NCBI GenBank assembly: GCA_022316685.1
Contig: JAKJHU010001576.1
Span: 1-64,000, forward strand
Length of the DNA: 64,000 bases
Direction of reading: 5' to 3'
DNA from: Progne subis subis
Lineage: Eukaryota > Chordata > Aves > Passeriformes > Hirundinidae
The notes below the pieces were generated by a model. The model was not told the DNA's origin. It did no database searches and saw nothing but the letters and a program-made list of their open reading frames with translations. The position numbers were made by a program, and so were the translations under genes. Below are positions 11,690 through 22,617 of the stretch, in pieces. Position 1 is the first letter of the stretch. Every line of letters begins with the position of its first letter.

Positions 11690-12440
11690 CAAGAGCTCTG
11701 GGAGGGATTGAAGGGCAGGTTCAGAGAAGGGGAATCAATTTGACCAAGCAGAGAGGCAGCTGGAGAAAGAAAAAAATCATACCAAGGACACCTGGGGACC
11801 TCCAAACTGGGAACAGAGAGAAAAGAATTTTCCTCCTAGGGCTGGGCTGAGGTGCAACACATCCCCCAGAAAGAGTCTGGGACAGCCCAAGGCTTTGTGT
11901 GCCCAGGCAGGACACAGAGCTGTCAGCAAAGGAAGGGGCCAGCGAGGTGGGGCAGCCGGGGGATGACGACAGCCTGCAGGGGACAGAGGCGCAGGGCGTG
12001 GACACCGTAGGACAGCCTGGGCTGGACAGGGCACAGTGATGGGCAGCAGCTGCAAGGCCCTGACACAGCCAACTCCTGCAGCACTTGGGCCATGGCTGCT
12101 GGCCCTGGGCCTGAGCCATGAGCAGGAGACAAGTGACCCTGGCAGGCCTGGGGCCTCATTGCCTCCTTGTCCCTGCTCAGCAGCCTGGCAGGGGCCGCCC
12201 CATGGTGCTGCCCCTTGGCATTGCACATCCCCACATCCCAGTGTCCTGGGAAGAGCCCTGAGCACTGAGGGAGGGACAGGATCTGCCTTGGCAGGGGCTG
12301 GGGCTCAGGCCTTGGCCCTTTGCATTCCTGAAACACATCCAGGTTTGCTGAGCATCAGAGACACCTTGCCTTGTTTGTCCCCACCTGTCATCACTGGCAG
12401 GTGATCTCTCAGTGGGATCCATTAAAACTTCAAGAAACTT
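11690..12440 (-). repeat. GC-rich low-copy segment (copy 3)
   Basis: Reverse complement of 3600-4440, continuing without a break into satellite B as copy 1 does. With copy 1 it forms a second, wider inverted pair around the palindrome. Confidence 0.85.
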
Positions 12441-13611
12441 CAGTTTTTCCCAGGGGCTGGGCTGGGCTCTGGCAGCACTGGCAGGAAGGAGCCCGGGGCC
12501 ACAGGAACAGCTCGGGCTGGGACAGCTCCAGCAGCAGAGGCGTGGGCAGGGAGGGAGGGAGGCAGTGCTGAGGGGAAGCCCTGCTGCAGGGGACATGTGG
12601 CACCTGCCGGCCCTGCCCTGCAGGGCACACACTGCCCGAGCAGCACAGCTCTTGTGTCCCCCCCGCAGCCAGCACAGCCCTCAGCCTGGGGGCTCGGGGC
12701 CCTCAGTCCCCTCCTGGGCTGGCAGAGCAGCCCCAGAGATGAAGGGCATCTCTCCTGCCATGTGCCCATTCCCTGCTGACCAGGGCCTGAGGGCCACTGT
12801 CCTGCACTGCTGCTGCCTGCCAGGGGCTGTGCAGGGCTGGGCAGGGAAAGGCTTTTCCTCAGGGCCCAGCTCTCTCTCTCCTTGCCTTGCCCAGCTGCTC
12901 CTGGCATTGCTGACGGGCTCTCTGGGAATGGCAGTTCCAGCTGCAGGCTCAGGCCCAGCCCTTGGGCTCCTCCTGTGCAGGCTGAGCACAGCAATGGGGT
13001 GTCCCAGCTCCCTCTGCCCTGGGGAGCTCTGGGCAGGGCAGGCTGGGAATGAGCCGACTCTCCCTGACTTTGGGAAAGGCAGGAGCCACTTTGTGTGCCA
13101 GGGATCCCTCTGCTCTCAGCAGTGTCTCCTGGCTTTCCAGGGTAACATGGGAGTGGAGCTCAGAAAGGTGCAAATCAGGGCAGCCGGGAACAGGAGAGAG
13201 GGACAGAGCAGCTCCCCTCAGTCTGCACTAAGCCTCAGACAATCCTCCTGCCTCACTGGACTCTGTTCTCCCCAGCTGCAGCAGAATCTCTTGTTCTGCC
13301 TCCTGCAATCCCCATCCCTTCACCCTGGCAGCTCGTGTGCCTTAGAGGCAGATTCTTTGTCCAAGTTCAAACACCAGGACAGGCCCCTGCCCTCACTGTT
13401 CCCCTGCACTGACTGGGGGTCAGGGCTGACTCCCCAGTGTCCTGTAGGACCAGGTCTGGCTCTTCACTGAATACTGGCCAGCAGCAATCTCCAGCAACCA
13501 AGATGAAGGGAGTTCTGCTAGACGTAGACACAAAGGGTGGTATTTATTGGCAGGGAATGGTCTGTGAGTAAGGGTTTTGACTGTTCTATGAGAAATCTCC
13601 CCTCAAACTTC
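12441..13611. other. GC-rich intergenic sequence, no gene supported
   Basis: An open frame of about 350 codons runs on the plus strand and others overlap it on the minus strand. All are rich in Gly, Pro, Ser, Leu and Cys and show no domain. It may be upstream non-coding sequence of the OR gene that follows. Confidence 0.55.
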
Positions 13612-13631
13612 ACTCCTCTTTCCTCCTACAG
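13612..13631 (+). promoter_or_regulatory. Likely splice acceptor before the OR coding exon
   Basis: A pyrimidine-rich run ending CTCCTACAG at 13631, 24 bases before the OR ATG. Vertebrate OR coding exons usually begin just upstream of the ATG. Confidence 0.55.
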
Positions 13632-13654
13632 GTTGAAACAGCCAGGGACAGCAA

Positions 13655-14591
13655 ATGTCCAAAAGCAGCTCCATCAGCCACTTCCTCCTGCTGCCATTGG
13701 CAGACACGCGGCAGCTGCAGCTCCTGCCACTTCTGCCTCTTCCTGGGCATCTCCCTGGCTGCCCTCCTGGCCAACGGCCTCATCATCAGCGCCGTAGCCT
13801 GCGGCCACCTCCTGCACACGCCCATGTTCTTCTTCCTGCTCAACCTGGCCCTCACCGACCTGGGCTCCATCCTCACCACTGTCCCCAAAGCCATGCACAA
13901 TTCCCTCTGGGACACCAGGACCATCTCCTATGAAGGATGTGCTGCACAGCTGTTTCTCTTTTTTGTTTTTCATATCAACTGAATATTCCCTCCTGACCAT
14001 CATGTGCTACGACCGCTACGTGTCCATCTGCAAACCCCTGCACTACGGGACCCTCCTGGGCAGCAGAGCTTGTGCCCACATGGCAGCAGCTGCCTGGGCC
14101 AGTGCCTTTCTCTATGCTCTGCTGCACACAGCCAATACATTTTCCCTGCCCCTGTGCCATGGCAATGCCCTGGGCCAGTTCTTCTGTGAAATCCCACACA
14201 TCCTCAAGCTCTCCTGCTCCCACTCCAAACTCAGGGAACTTGGTCTCATTGTGCTAAGTGCTTCTCTATATTTCAGCTGTTTTGTGTTCATTGTTTTCCT
14301 CGTATGTGCAGATCTTCAGAGCCGTGCTGAGGATCCCCTCTGAGCAGGGACAGCACAAAGCCTTTTCCACCTGCCTCCCTCACCTGGCTGTGCTCTCTCT
14401 ATTTCTCAGCACTGGCACAGTTTCCTACCTGAAGCCCCCCCTCCATCTTCAACCCATCCCTGGATCTGGCCCTGTCAGTTCTGTACTCGGTGGTGCCTCC
14501 AGCCCTGAACCCCCTCATCTACAGCCTGAGGAACCAGGAGCTCAAGGCTGCAGTGTGGACACTGATCACTGGACAATTTCAGAAACATTGA
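13655..14591 (+). pseudogene. OR14-like: OR14-like olfactory receptor with four single-base indels
   Basis: Seven-transmembrane odorant receptor, single coding exon of about 312 codons. Marks in order: ATG at 13655, HTPMFFFLLNLALTDLG (TM2), EGCAAQLF (conserved Cys before TM3), MCYDRYVSICKPLHYGT, the [12 protein letters not shown] box before TM6, [17 protein letters not shown] in TM7, and TGA at 14589. The frame changes four times: near CC at 13727, in the T-run at 13959-13970, near TTTT at 14294 and at C7 (14435-14441). There are no nonsense codons apart from those caused by the shifts. All four are one-base changes at homopolymers, so sequencing error is a real alternative to decay. The OR14 (gamma-c) group is greatly expanded in birds. 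Confidence 0.85.
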
Positions 14592-14621
14592 ACTGCTGGC
14601 CAGTTTCTGCAAATCCTTTGT

Positions 14622-14627
14622 AATAAA
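14622..14627 (+). terminator. Poly(A) signal AATAAA after the OR gene
   Basis: AATAAA lies 31 bp after the OR stop codon. Confidence 0.5.
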
Positions 14628-14765
14628 AGTCATCTTTGATACTTCCTATTGGTTTGGATGTGGGAGTTTTTTCATGTGTTTTAGTTTTTCAACATCATCC
14701 ACAAAGAAAGGCCATTTTTTGTGCCTTTTGTAATTTTGATTCTTTCCACCTTTACTGTGGTCCTA

Positions 14766-15149
14766 TGTCATCCCGGTTTTTCTGAGTTTTTTTAAAGCTT
14801 TTCTGATTGTTCATAAGATGGAGTCAGTTTCTTTAGTTTCTGCACAATATTAGGAGCAGTGTTTCACTTTTCTCATGCATGGGAACATTAACAAACCTTT
14901 CGTTTTTGTTCCCTGTCCTTTGTTTACATATTTCTAGCCTGAAAATAATGCAATAACGTTGGTTGACAGCTAGTCCTAGCCAATGGGGTGATGAGGTAGT
15001 AACCCCAGAAACCAATCCAAAACCAGACCCACAAATGTATAAAAATGAAAGAAATAAACAAGCTGCTCTCCCTGCTCTGGTTTTGGGGGATTAACTCTGC
15101 ACTGCAGACTTCTTGTCTCCGTGTTATTGCTTTGCGTGCCGCTACCACA
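14766..15149 (+). repeat. 5' LTR of class II ERV (LTR type X)
   Basis: 384 bp, TGTCATCCCGG to CTACCACA. TATAAAAA at 15038 and AATAAA at 15053 lie unusually close together. A diverged copy lies at about 50738-51135 on the minus strand and shares the start (TGTTACCCTGG), the middle and the TATA/poly(A) region; this supports the 5' boundary. Gag-like coding follows downstream. No 3' LTR was found. Confidence 0.8.
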
Positions 15150-15151
15150 AT

Positions 15152-15169
15152 TAGTGACCCATCTGTGTG
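15152..15169 (+). other. Degenerate PBS
   Basis: TAGTGACCCATCTGTGTG starts two bases after the LTR. It keeps the GTGACCC core of a tRNA-Trp-type site but diverges in the middle. Confidence 0.4.
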
Positions 15170-15225
15170 ACAGAACAGTCTGGTGAGGTTTTTCTTCCCC
15201 TCTTTCCCTGTTGTGTGCCTGCTAT

Positions 15226-17800
15226 GCAGGACACTCTGGTGTTGGAGCTTTGGGGGATCCTCTTGGAGTGGAAACACACTCAGGTCTCTTGAGAGGGGCT
15301 TCAGCGTCTGTTCGTGTGGGGCAGAGAGCGTGGATTCTTTCCCACACTAGATGACGTGCTCTGTTGGGAGGTGTGGTTCCTCCTGGGGAATGTCTGTTGG
15401 AGGTACTCAAAACAGAATATGATGACGAGGTTGCACGATTGTTGGTGCAGTGGAAATTATTTAAGGGGGCTGTGTTGAGGTCAACCCCCCCCAAGCTCGC
15501 AGACCTCATGGGCTGCCTCCCCCATTTCGAAGCAGGACGGGGGGCTGGAGGAGGGCGGTGTCGTTATATCAGACCCAGAAGTATTGTCTGAGCCCGAACT
15601 TCAGCTCCCTTGTGAGATGGACTCTCCCCCTCCCTCCCCGGTCGCTGTTCCGGAGGGTCTTTCCCTCTTGGGCTCTGGCGCTGCTCTCTGAGAGGGGGAG
15701 CACGTCCCGAGCCTGTCGGCACTGCTCGGGCAGCGGAGGGGCAGGACCCCGGTGAGCCCGGGGCCAGTCCCGCCTGTCCCTGAGCCGTGGAGCCGCCGGA
15801 GTGCGGCAGGGTTGGGCGTCCTTCCCTCCATGCCTTCAGGTGTTGGTGGAGGAGGGCATCCCGGGGGCACGGGCCCCACTGTTGTTTGACTGGGATTCGG
15901 TCACTGTGTGGTGTCCGTGCTGCAGCACGTCCATCACCTATCCGATGGAGTCGGGTGAAGCGGCGCACCCCGCCCTGCAACCTGGGCCGGGGCCGGAGGG
16001 GGCTGCGTTGGCCGCTTCTGTCCCAGCGCTGCCTGCTGAGGGAGCGCGGGGCGTGGACGCCGCTGGAGGCAGGATCCCGGTTGGTTCTTCAATGCACCCC
16101 ACTCCCAGCGGGCGGGCTGACGGCTCCGCTCCACTTGGGGGTGGCAGTGCCTGCTGTGAGCCTCTGCCTCTCTGATGGGGCTCTTCTCGAGGAGGTCCCA
16201 GACCCTCCGCTCCCCACGCCAGCCCTGTGGGCTGCGGCTGGGGGTGGTGCTCATGGGGCAGGGAGAGACTCCAGCGCTGCCAGCTCTGATGGGCTGCCGG
16301 CCTGCAGGGGCCGAGGTGCTTCTGCCGTCTCGGCCTGAATGCAGCCCGAGGTTCCCAACTGTGCTGGGATGTCTGCCTGCCGTGGAGCGTTTTGACTGGT
16401 CTCCGGCAGCCAGTGCTGCAGTGCTGCCAGTGGACTCCGGCCCCAATGCGGATGCGGTGGGCCCAGCAGCAGCGGCTGGTCCAACCCTGCCTCCGCTTCC
16501 CACTGCGAGCGTTACAGCAGCTGCAGGCACCGGGGTGTTTAAGTTCAGCGCGAACGGGGGACACGGCCGGAATGTGGACGGTCTTTGACAAGAGCAAAGG
16601 GCCCCACACTGTTGGCTCTTCCTCCACAGCCTGGTGGACGCTCCCCCCGTCAGGTGACCGTATGCCCAAAAGACTGAGGGCGATTCTGGGGGAAGGTAAG
16701 AGCTAAGGTTGAAGGACTGAGCGATGGTGCTGATGCTGTTACTGGACCTGCGGTGTCTGGTGTTCAGCCGGTCCCCAGCCGAGTGCCTGCCTCTGACCCT
16801 GTGGGGCCCACAGGGCAGGATATGGCAGGTGCTGCTGCTTCATCTGAGCGTCGTCAGGCCTTCCCTGTCCTTCAGGGTGCTACTCATAACACCTATCAAC
16901 CCTTGGCTTGGCAGGCCTTGACAGAACTGCGTGATGCAGTCAGAAAGTATGGTCTGGGGTTGGCCGAGGTGATGCAAGTCCTCAGTTATTTTAATGCCAG
17001 ACTTTTGACACCCTTTGATATTCAGAGCTTGGCTTGGACCCTTTTTCCACCGGTCGAATGTGACTTCTTTGAGTATAAATGGACTCAGCTGTCAGTCAGA
17101 GTGGTGGAACAGAATGCGACTGGGTCCAGGTGATCCTAGACGTATGATTAATACTGATATGCTAATGGGAACAGGCAATTATGCCAGGGCTGATGGGCAG
17201 GCTGGTTTTGAGCCCTTGGTCCAGGAGCAGTGCCAGCAGACAGGCATGGCAGTCCTGGTTCAGACCATACAGCTGGCTACTCCACAGGAGTCCTTTGTAA
17301 CGATCGTCCAGGGAGTTGATGAGCCCTTCCTGCACTTTGCAGGATGGCTGACTGCTGTGGTTGAGAAGCAGGTGAGTGATCCTGAGGCAAGGAAACTCAT
17401 GCTTCAGTTCCTTGCTCAAAGCAACTGCAATGCTGTTTGCAAGAGGATAATTGAGGCGCTTCCTGGGGATCCGCCCATGTCACACAAGGTTGAGGCCTGT
17501 GCAGCGGTAACCCCTTACAGCCAACAGATTGTTGCCGTAGCTGAGGCTGTGCAGCCAGCTGTGGCTACGATTGTCCAACCGACGGTGACTATGGCGATCC
17601 AGCCAACCGTGCCTGCGGCCGTGCAGCCGGCTGTGGCTGCTGCTGTGCAGCCCGCCTGGATCCTTCCCCAGGGTGTGCAATGGCAGAAATGGGGTGCTCG
17701 GGCCAGGAAGAAACAGGGCAAAAAAGGCACAGAAGCCTACGGCTGTCTTGTTTCTTTGGGCACAATGTGGAAGGCCAAATCACGCTGTGGACGCGTGTAA
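15226..17800 (+). pseudogene. gag: Class II ERV gag, broken
   Basis: Matrix-like sequence begins near an ATG at 15226 and is interrupted by stops and frame changes. Capsid is recognisable from about 16900: ALTELRDAVRKYGLGL, then LLTPFDIQSLAWTLF, a frame change near 17105, then a major homology region (MHR, QGVDEPFLHFAGWL) and a conserved capsid C-terminal part to ALPGDPP. A run of VQP-type repeats (17540-17650) precedes the nucleocapsid. The frame shifts again near the A6 run at 17719. One knuckle half survives as CGRPNHAVDAC. Gag builds the particle core; this copy cannot make a full protein. Confidence 0.8.
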
Positions 17801-18158
17801 GGCAAAGGTGCACGTGAATGGTTGTTCCTTGTTCGGTTCGGGAAACGCGACATGGAGTGCAAAGGCGAGACGCGTGCCAACACAAATGTCTCTTGCCTCA
17901 GCCCCAACCAATGGAGATCTGCTCAGCAGGCTTGCAGCCAGCACCCGCGGTTCAGCAGGTGTTGATGTCTGCACAGCCGAGTCTGGCATGATTGATTCAG
18001 ACAAAATACACAAGGTTCCCCTGGATGCCTTTGGTCCCTTGGATGATGGCATGAGTGTCTTCTTGATGGAGAGGTCCAGTGCCACCATTCACGGTATCAT
18101 GGTGCACCTGGGACTGATTGATGCGGATTTTTCAGGGCAGATTCATGCAATGGTGTAG
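17801..18158 (+). pseudogene. ERV pro region: dUTPase remnant
   Basis: Same frame as the surviving knuckle. STRGSAGVDVCTAES matches dUTPase motif 1 and HLGLIDADFSGQIHAMV matches motif 3. The frame stops at 18158 before motif 5 and before any aspartic protease. Class II retroviruses with this order encode dUTPase at the start of pro, as the ERV at 31.4 kb does. Confidence 0.75.
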
Positions 18159-18169
18159 TTTTTCCCTAC

Positions 18170-18677
18170 GAGACTAGACGACCGCCCATGGCAAAAGTAA
18201 AAGAGTCTGCTCTCTGGCTTTGGGTGGGATTTTACAGTTTTTATCCTCAAGTCCTGCCCTGCTTTGCTGGACTGTCCCGATGACTTGCTGGTGCCAGAGA
18301 GACCTCACCCCTCCCCTGTCGGGGCTTTTTCCCCAAGGGGCAGGGCCCAGAGGCAGGGCCCAGAGGCAGCACTCAATAAGGGAGAAGCAGGAGGGAACAG
18401 GGCTGGGTTACATCTCAGTGTGGGTGATGTGCACTGGGGGCAAGGACAGATCATAGGACAGATACATAGAAAAAACATTACAAATCCGATGAAATATAAA
18501 CCAAATTAATGCATTACAACATTTACCCTTTTCTTATTAAATTAAGAAGGAGGAAGGCTCGGTTTGTGGGAGATGCTCAGAGTTCGGACCTTGAGTACCT
18601 TTAAAGTTGCAAAAGAAAAATGACCTTTAGTGCAAATAAAACTGTCTAGAAAAACACTGTTAGAGGAATAATGATAA
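18170..18677. other. No gene recognised
   Basis: Holds a 13-bp direct repeat ('gcccagaggcagg') near 18345-18365 and AT-rich sequence to 18550. It could include the decayed end of either neighbouring ERV; no LTR ends were found. Confidence 0.5.
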
Positions 18678-19553
18678 TTAGAAGGAGAAGGTTCGGCACT
18701 TTCTCCTCCTCCAGGCAGCACTGGCCACTTGTGGGCCCTCTGCAGGTGGTTTTGCAGTTTTGGGGATGAAAGGTTTCACCCACTCAGCTGGCACCCACTT
18801 GAGATCTGGGGGAGTGGACACATAGGTGTACCCACGACTCCAGGGGACCTGATCATGAGGACTTTTTGTTTCTCTGGTCACTGGATCCTTTACTCTCATA
18901 TCTGGTGACTTTTGCTGAAAGGCAGAACTGGTTAAAGCAGGATTATTTAGTTTAACATTTACATTTTCTATTTTCTTTGAAAAATTCCCTTCAGACCTTT
19001 GAGACCTCCCACCCCCATTGTCCCAAAAGTCCAGAAATTGCTTCTTTAAAGGGCATTGAGATGCCCAATGTCCAGCTTGATCACACAGGAGACACGCTGT
19101 TCCTCTCTTGGGCAGTGGCCTTGGCACAGGTACAGGAGGCACGGTGTCTGCAGCAGCAGCTTTTTGTGGTGGCTTGACTCTGGAACTGTGCTTCTGATGA
19201 GCTTTTATGAAGGGAATCTTCCTGGCACACACCTGGAGCATGTCATGTAAAGTTGGAGCTGGTTCTATGGACAGGCTGAGGATAGCTGCCTTGCACTGTT
19301 CATTTGCATTGGTCAGTGCCATCTCTTCCAGGACCTGTTCCTGGGCTCCTTCATTCTTAACCTGTAACTCGACAGCTCGGGTTAACCGCTCCACAAATGT
19401 TACTAAAGGTTCTGATGGAAGCTGCTTTATTTTACTGTAAGGTTGGAAAGACTCATCGGGCTGGGTTGCTAACTGAATTGGCAGATTCTTATTACCAACA
19501 GCCGTTTCAGGATTTTGCAAAAGCTCTGGAAGTAAATATTTTTTGGAGCTCAA
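18678..19553 (-). pseudogene. ERV gag (CA-NC) fused in frame to an integrase C-terminal tail
   Basis: One open frame of 291 codons starting at TTG, so it is a piece of a longer gag. Residues about 40-115 are the MHR and capsid C-terminal domain (EPLVTFVERLTRAVELQVK). Residues 154-167 are one CX2CX4HX4C knuckle (CLLCDQAGHWASQC). Residues 219-265 change character: RVKDPVTRETKSPHDQVPW and GYTYVSTPPDLKWVPAEWV fit the C-terminal DNA-binding domain of a beta-type integrase. Protease, reverse transcriptase (RT), RNase H and the integrase core are missing, so an internal deletion joined nucleocapsid to the integrase tail without breaking the frame. Confidence 0.75.
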
Positions 19554-19574
19554 AGGGAACTGTAATATTTCTTG

Positions 19575-20221
19575 CTAAATTTGCTTTTGAACAGTTGCAA
19601 AAGTATTCTCTTTCATATTTGAATTTGGCCTGATATTTGCATAAACCCTGAATCGCTTGTTGGGGAAGGGGTCCCAGTTACTGTGGACAGCACCCTCTCT
19701 TTTTGATTGTTGATATGTGAAAAGGGTGGCAGAAAACTCAGGATCGCTTCCTGCTTTCGGGTTCCAGTCTCCTCCCCCCACTCCGTGGCATGGCAACCGG
19801 GACTGTGGGCAGGGAAACCGTGGGAACCAGGGGCAGGGAGGGGCTGGAGGCTTGAGTCACACGGGGAGGAGTCGGAGGGCAGAGGTTTGAGGGCAGGGGG
19901 CACAGTCAGAGGAGAGGGCAGTGCTGGGGGTGGCATCAATGAGAAGGAGGGCTCTGGGGAGAGGAAGGGATTGCGGGAAGGAGGGACAGACAAAGGGAGA
20001 TACTCCTCGTGGCTCGGGAGCACATGGCTTTGGCCATTTTGGACAAAGGAATCCCCTCCATCTTGTGACCCCCCCACCTGGGGACCACTGAGATGGGAGG
20101 TTTGGGCACTCGGACTGCCTGCAAAGGAACAAGCTGGGGAAAATTCACCAAGAACTGGCCTTTTTTCCTTTTTATTTTGCTTTTGCAATGCAAACTTAAT
20201 TTTTAAGCTATAAAAAGCCAA
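19575..20221 (-). pseudogene. gag: N-terminal part of the same gag, frameshifted
   Basis: A Pro/Ser-rich segment (frame 20221-19613) followed in another frame by WDPFPNKRFRVYANIRPN-type sequence (19796-19575), which leads into the capsid at 19553. This fits the linker between matrix and capsid. At least two frame changes separate it from the capsid frame. Confidence 0.55.
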
Positions 20222-20982
20222 ATTTGCATCTTCTTTATTGTTAGAGGAGCCAGATCCAACTATTTTTTTTTGTTATAGCCTCCCAGAATTCTGGGGAGCT
20301 TATTTGCTCTAATGATAAGTGTGGAAACTGAGAAAACAACCACAGAGTTAATTTTTTCTGCTGTTTCTTTGCCATTATTCAAGGTATATAAAATATAATA
20401 ATAGACTCTTTTGTGGGGAACAGATAATCTTGCACCCATTTTTGGCTCAGATTTTGAGTTTCTGTGTCCTCCCTATTGTGACTGAGAAACTGAAAAGAAA
20501 AAAACTTGCTGGAGAGAAAAAAAACCAAAAGGGGTTCCACCCCCACCAAGGCTGCGGGAAAGCACTTTGAAGGTTTCCTCTGAAAGCAAAACCTTCCCCG
20601 ACAGAGAAAAAACCCTTTTCCATGAGGAATTCCACGTCTGAAAGGGATTTTCCCTTAGAAAACCAAAAGTAATACTCATCAAAATTTCAGTGTTTCTTTC
20701 CTTTCTTTCCCAATCACTCCTTTTACCTAGAGACCCCTCTTTGGTGCATAAAGAGCCTCCAGTCTCTGACCCCAGGGTCATCTTTCTACAAGCATGTGGC
20801 CGTCCTTAGGCAGCTTGCCAGTCGTGGGCTTCTTTGCAGCACTCCGATGGGATTTTTGAGTCCAAGGAGAAAACTGCAGCCCTGGCCTGTAGAATCCTGT
20901 GTTTTGGAGACTCCACAGTGAACGCCAAGCCTGACGGGTCTGTCTCTGCGTGGGTGGGCTACGTTTCGTGACTCATGTACCT
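20222..20982 (-). other. Probable 5' gag/leader sequence of the gag-integrase element
   Basis: The minus strand has several short open frames but no confident matrix motif. It abuts the LTR at 20983 directly, so that LTR may have served as this element's 5' LTR. A PBS is not clear; only a weak likeness (CACGAAACG) to the neighbour's PBS is visible. Confidence 0.4.
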
Positions 20983-21275
20983 TGCTGCCTCCGCTGAGGC
21001 GTAGCGACCTGGTTCAGGAACAACACGGCAGCCACAGCCAGGCTGCTCGGGCCACCAGCTCACAGACACCAGTGTGGTGGACGGCTAATGGCGTTTATTA
21101 CCTGGTTACATGGAGTTATAAGACCTCTGTTTGCTACATCACTTCTGTCTGCTTACGTTACAAGTTACGTGTTGCTTACCTTATCAGGGACACTAAACAA
21201 CTAAGTATTGAGGGAGGGGTTCTGTCTACCCGTACAACGCGATATCTTCCGACCACCTGTCCCTAATCTCCCACA
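20983..21275 (-). repeat. 3' LTR of the gag-env element
   Basis: 293 bp, minus-strand TGTGGGAGATTAG to GGCAGCA. Nearly identical to 24878-25171, with roughly 15-20 differences by eye. It is preceded on the minus strand by a purine-rich stretch. Confidence 0.92.
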
Positions 21276-21290
21276 TCTCCAACCCCCCCT
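21276..21290 (-). other. Polypurine-tract-like sequence
   Basis: The minus strand reads AGGGGGGTTGGAGA immediately before the 3' LTR, at the expected place for plus-strand priming. Confidence 0.6.
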
Positions 21291-21406
21291 GCCCCATGAT
21301 TAAATAAAACACCTATAAAAGTATAAATGTTATAAAAAATGCAAAAGCTGTTAAAGTTAGTATAATAGGATACAAAGTGATATAACATGTTAGTAATAAG
21401 CACACT

Positions 21407-22611
21407 TCACGGTAATTGCAGGCGTTCAACAAATAGGACGTTAACTTTTTCTAAACGGCTTCTAACAAACGACACTAACTTGTTCAAAATGCAAGGCCCA
21501 AAAATCAATACCAAGACTATCATGGTGAGAGGGCCTATCAGGCTGGAAACAAGGGTGGCTAGCCATGGGGACTGATTGAACCATGACTCAAACCATCCTT
21601 GTTGGGCCTCTCTCTCTCTCTTTCTCTGGTCCAGTCTTTCCCTCAGTTCGGCCACGGAGTCTCGCACGACTCCAGTATGGTCTGCATAAAAACAGCATTC
21701 TTCTCTCAAGGCGGCACACAGGCCTTCTTGCTGCATGAGCAAGACGTCCAGTCCTCGCCTGTTCTGCAGGACGACTTCTGAAAGAGAGGAGATAGATTCC
21801 TCCAGAGAGGAGATGGATTTTTCAATTCTCAGTAAGTCCTCATCAATTGTCATTTGCAGCTGAGAAGTCCTTGGTGTTGGGTCACAAGAGCTGAAACACC
21901 TGTGGCTGTACCGGCAGCTCCTAGGCCAAGGAGCATTGCAATGGTTATACCTGTCATTGCTTCTCTTTTGTGGAGCTGGATGGTTTCTTCTAAAAAGCGA
22001 TACATTTCCTCTTCTTGGTGATACAGGACTCTAGGAACAATCAGAACTTGGACACAAAAGTCAGCAAGGTTATTGAATTTACCAAGGTACACACAGGGGG
22101 TTATTCCAGATTGTTGACAAACCCACATTCTTGGTACGAATGGGACTGCCCACTTACCAGTTTTTTGACTAGGTTGGATGAACTCAGCACAAATGTTTCC
22201 CGTCTGCTTTGCTAAGGTTACATTGCCAAAGCACTTGCCTCGGCCTGTGACTTGACTCAGGCTAATTTCCCTCCAGGGGTTGTCCCACTTACAGTTGTGT
22301 GGATTGTTTGCTGAAGAATATTCGAAAGGAGCATCAAGGGCGACACCCTCATAAAAAGGAGGTTCTGCGTTACAACATAACCAGCATGATTTTGTACAGT
22401 TTGGATTGGATTGGTTCAACGACAAAAAGGTAGCATTTAATACACTAAGAAATGGATTGTAAGGATCTGACTTAGGTTTTTGGTAGATAGCTAAAGGACT
22501 GAATGAGGAGGAGGTGCCAGGTGTGGCCTCTCTCCTGTGTCTGCATGCTGTGAGAATCTGATAGGGTCTAATTGATAAGGGTACTGAAGGTAGGAGTCTG
22601 ATAATTTGCAC
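21407..22611 (-). pseudogene. env: Gamma-type retroviral env, 5'-truncated, one frameshift
   Basis: Surface-subunit remnant (22611-21850) carries CWLC, typical of gamma-type Env, and ends in a hydrophobic Gly/Ala-rich fusion-peptide-like stretch ([14 protein letters not shown]) after a weak cleavage site (HKRE). A one-base shift near 21855 moves the rest to another frame (21853-21407). There the transmembrane subunit has a heptad-rich region, LQNRRGLD, the CX6CC motif (CAALREECC), a membrane span ([14 protein letters not shown]) and a short tail. The N-terminal half of the surface subunit is missing. Env mediates entry in intact viruses; this copy is broken. Confidence 0.88.
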
Positions 22612-22617
22612 GTTCGC

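Noticed and set aside
12412..13470. 352-codon GC-rich frame upstream of the OR gene
   Set aside because: Low-information composition, no domain, overlapping frames on the other strand.
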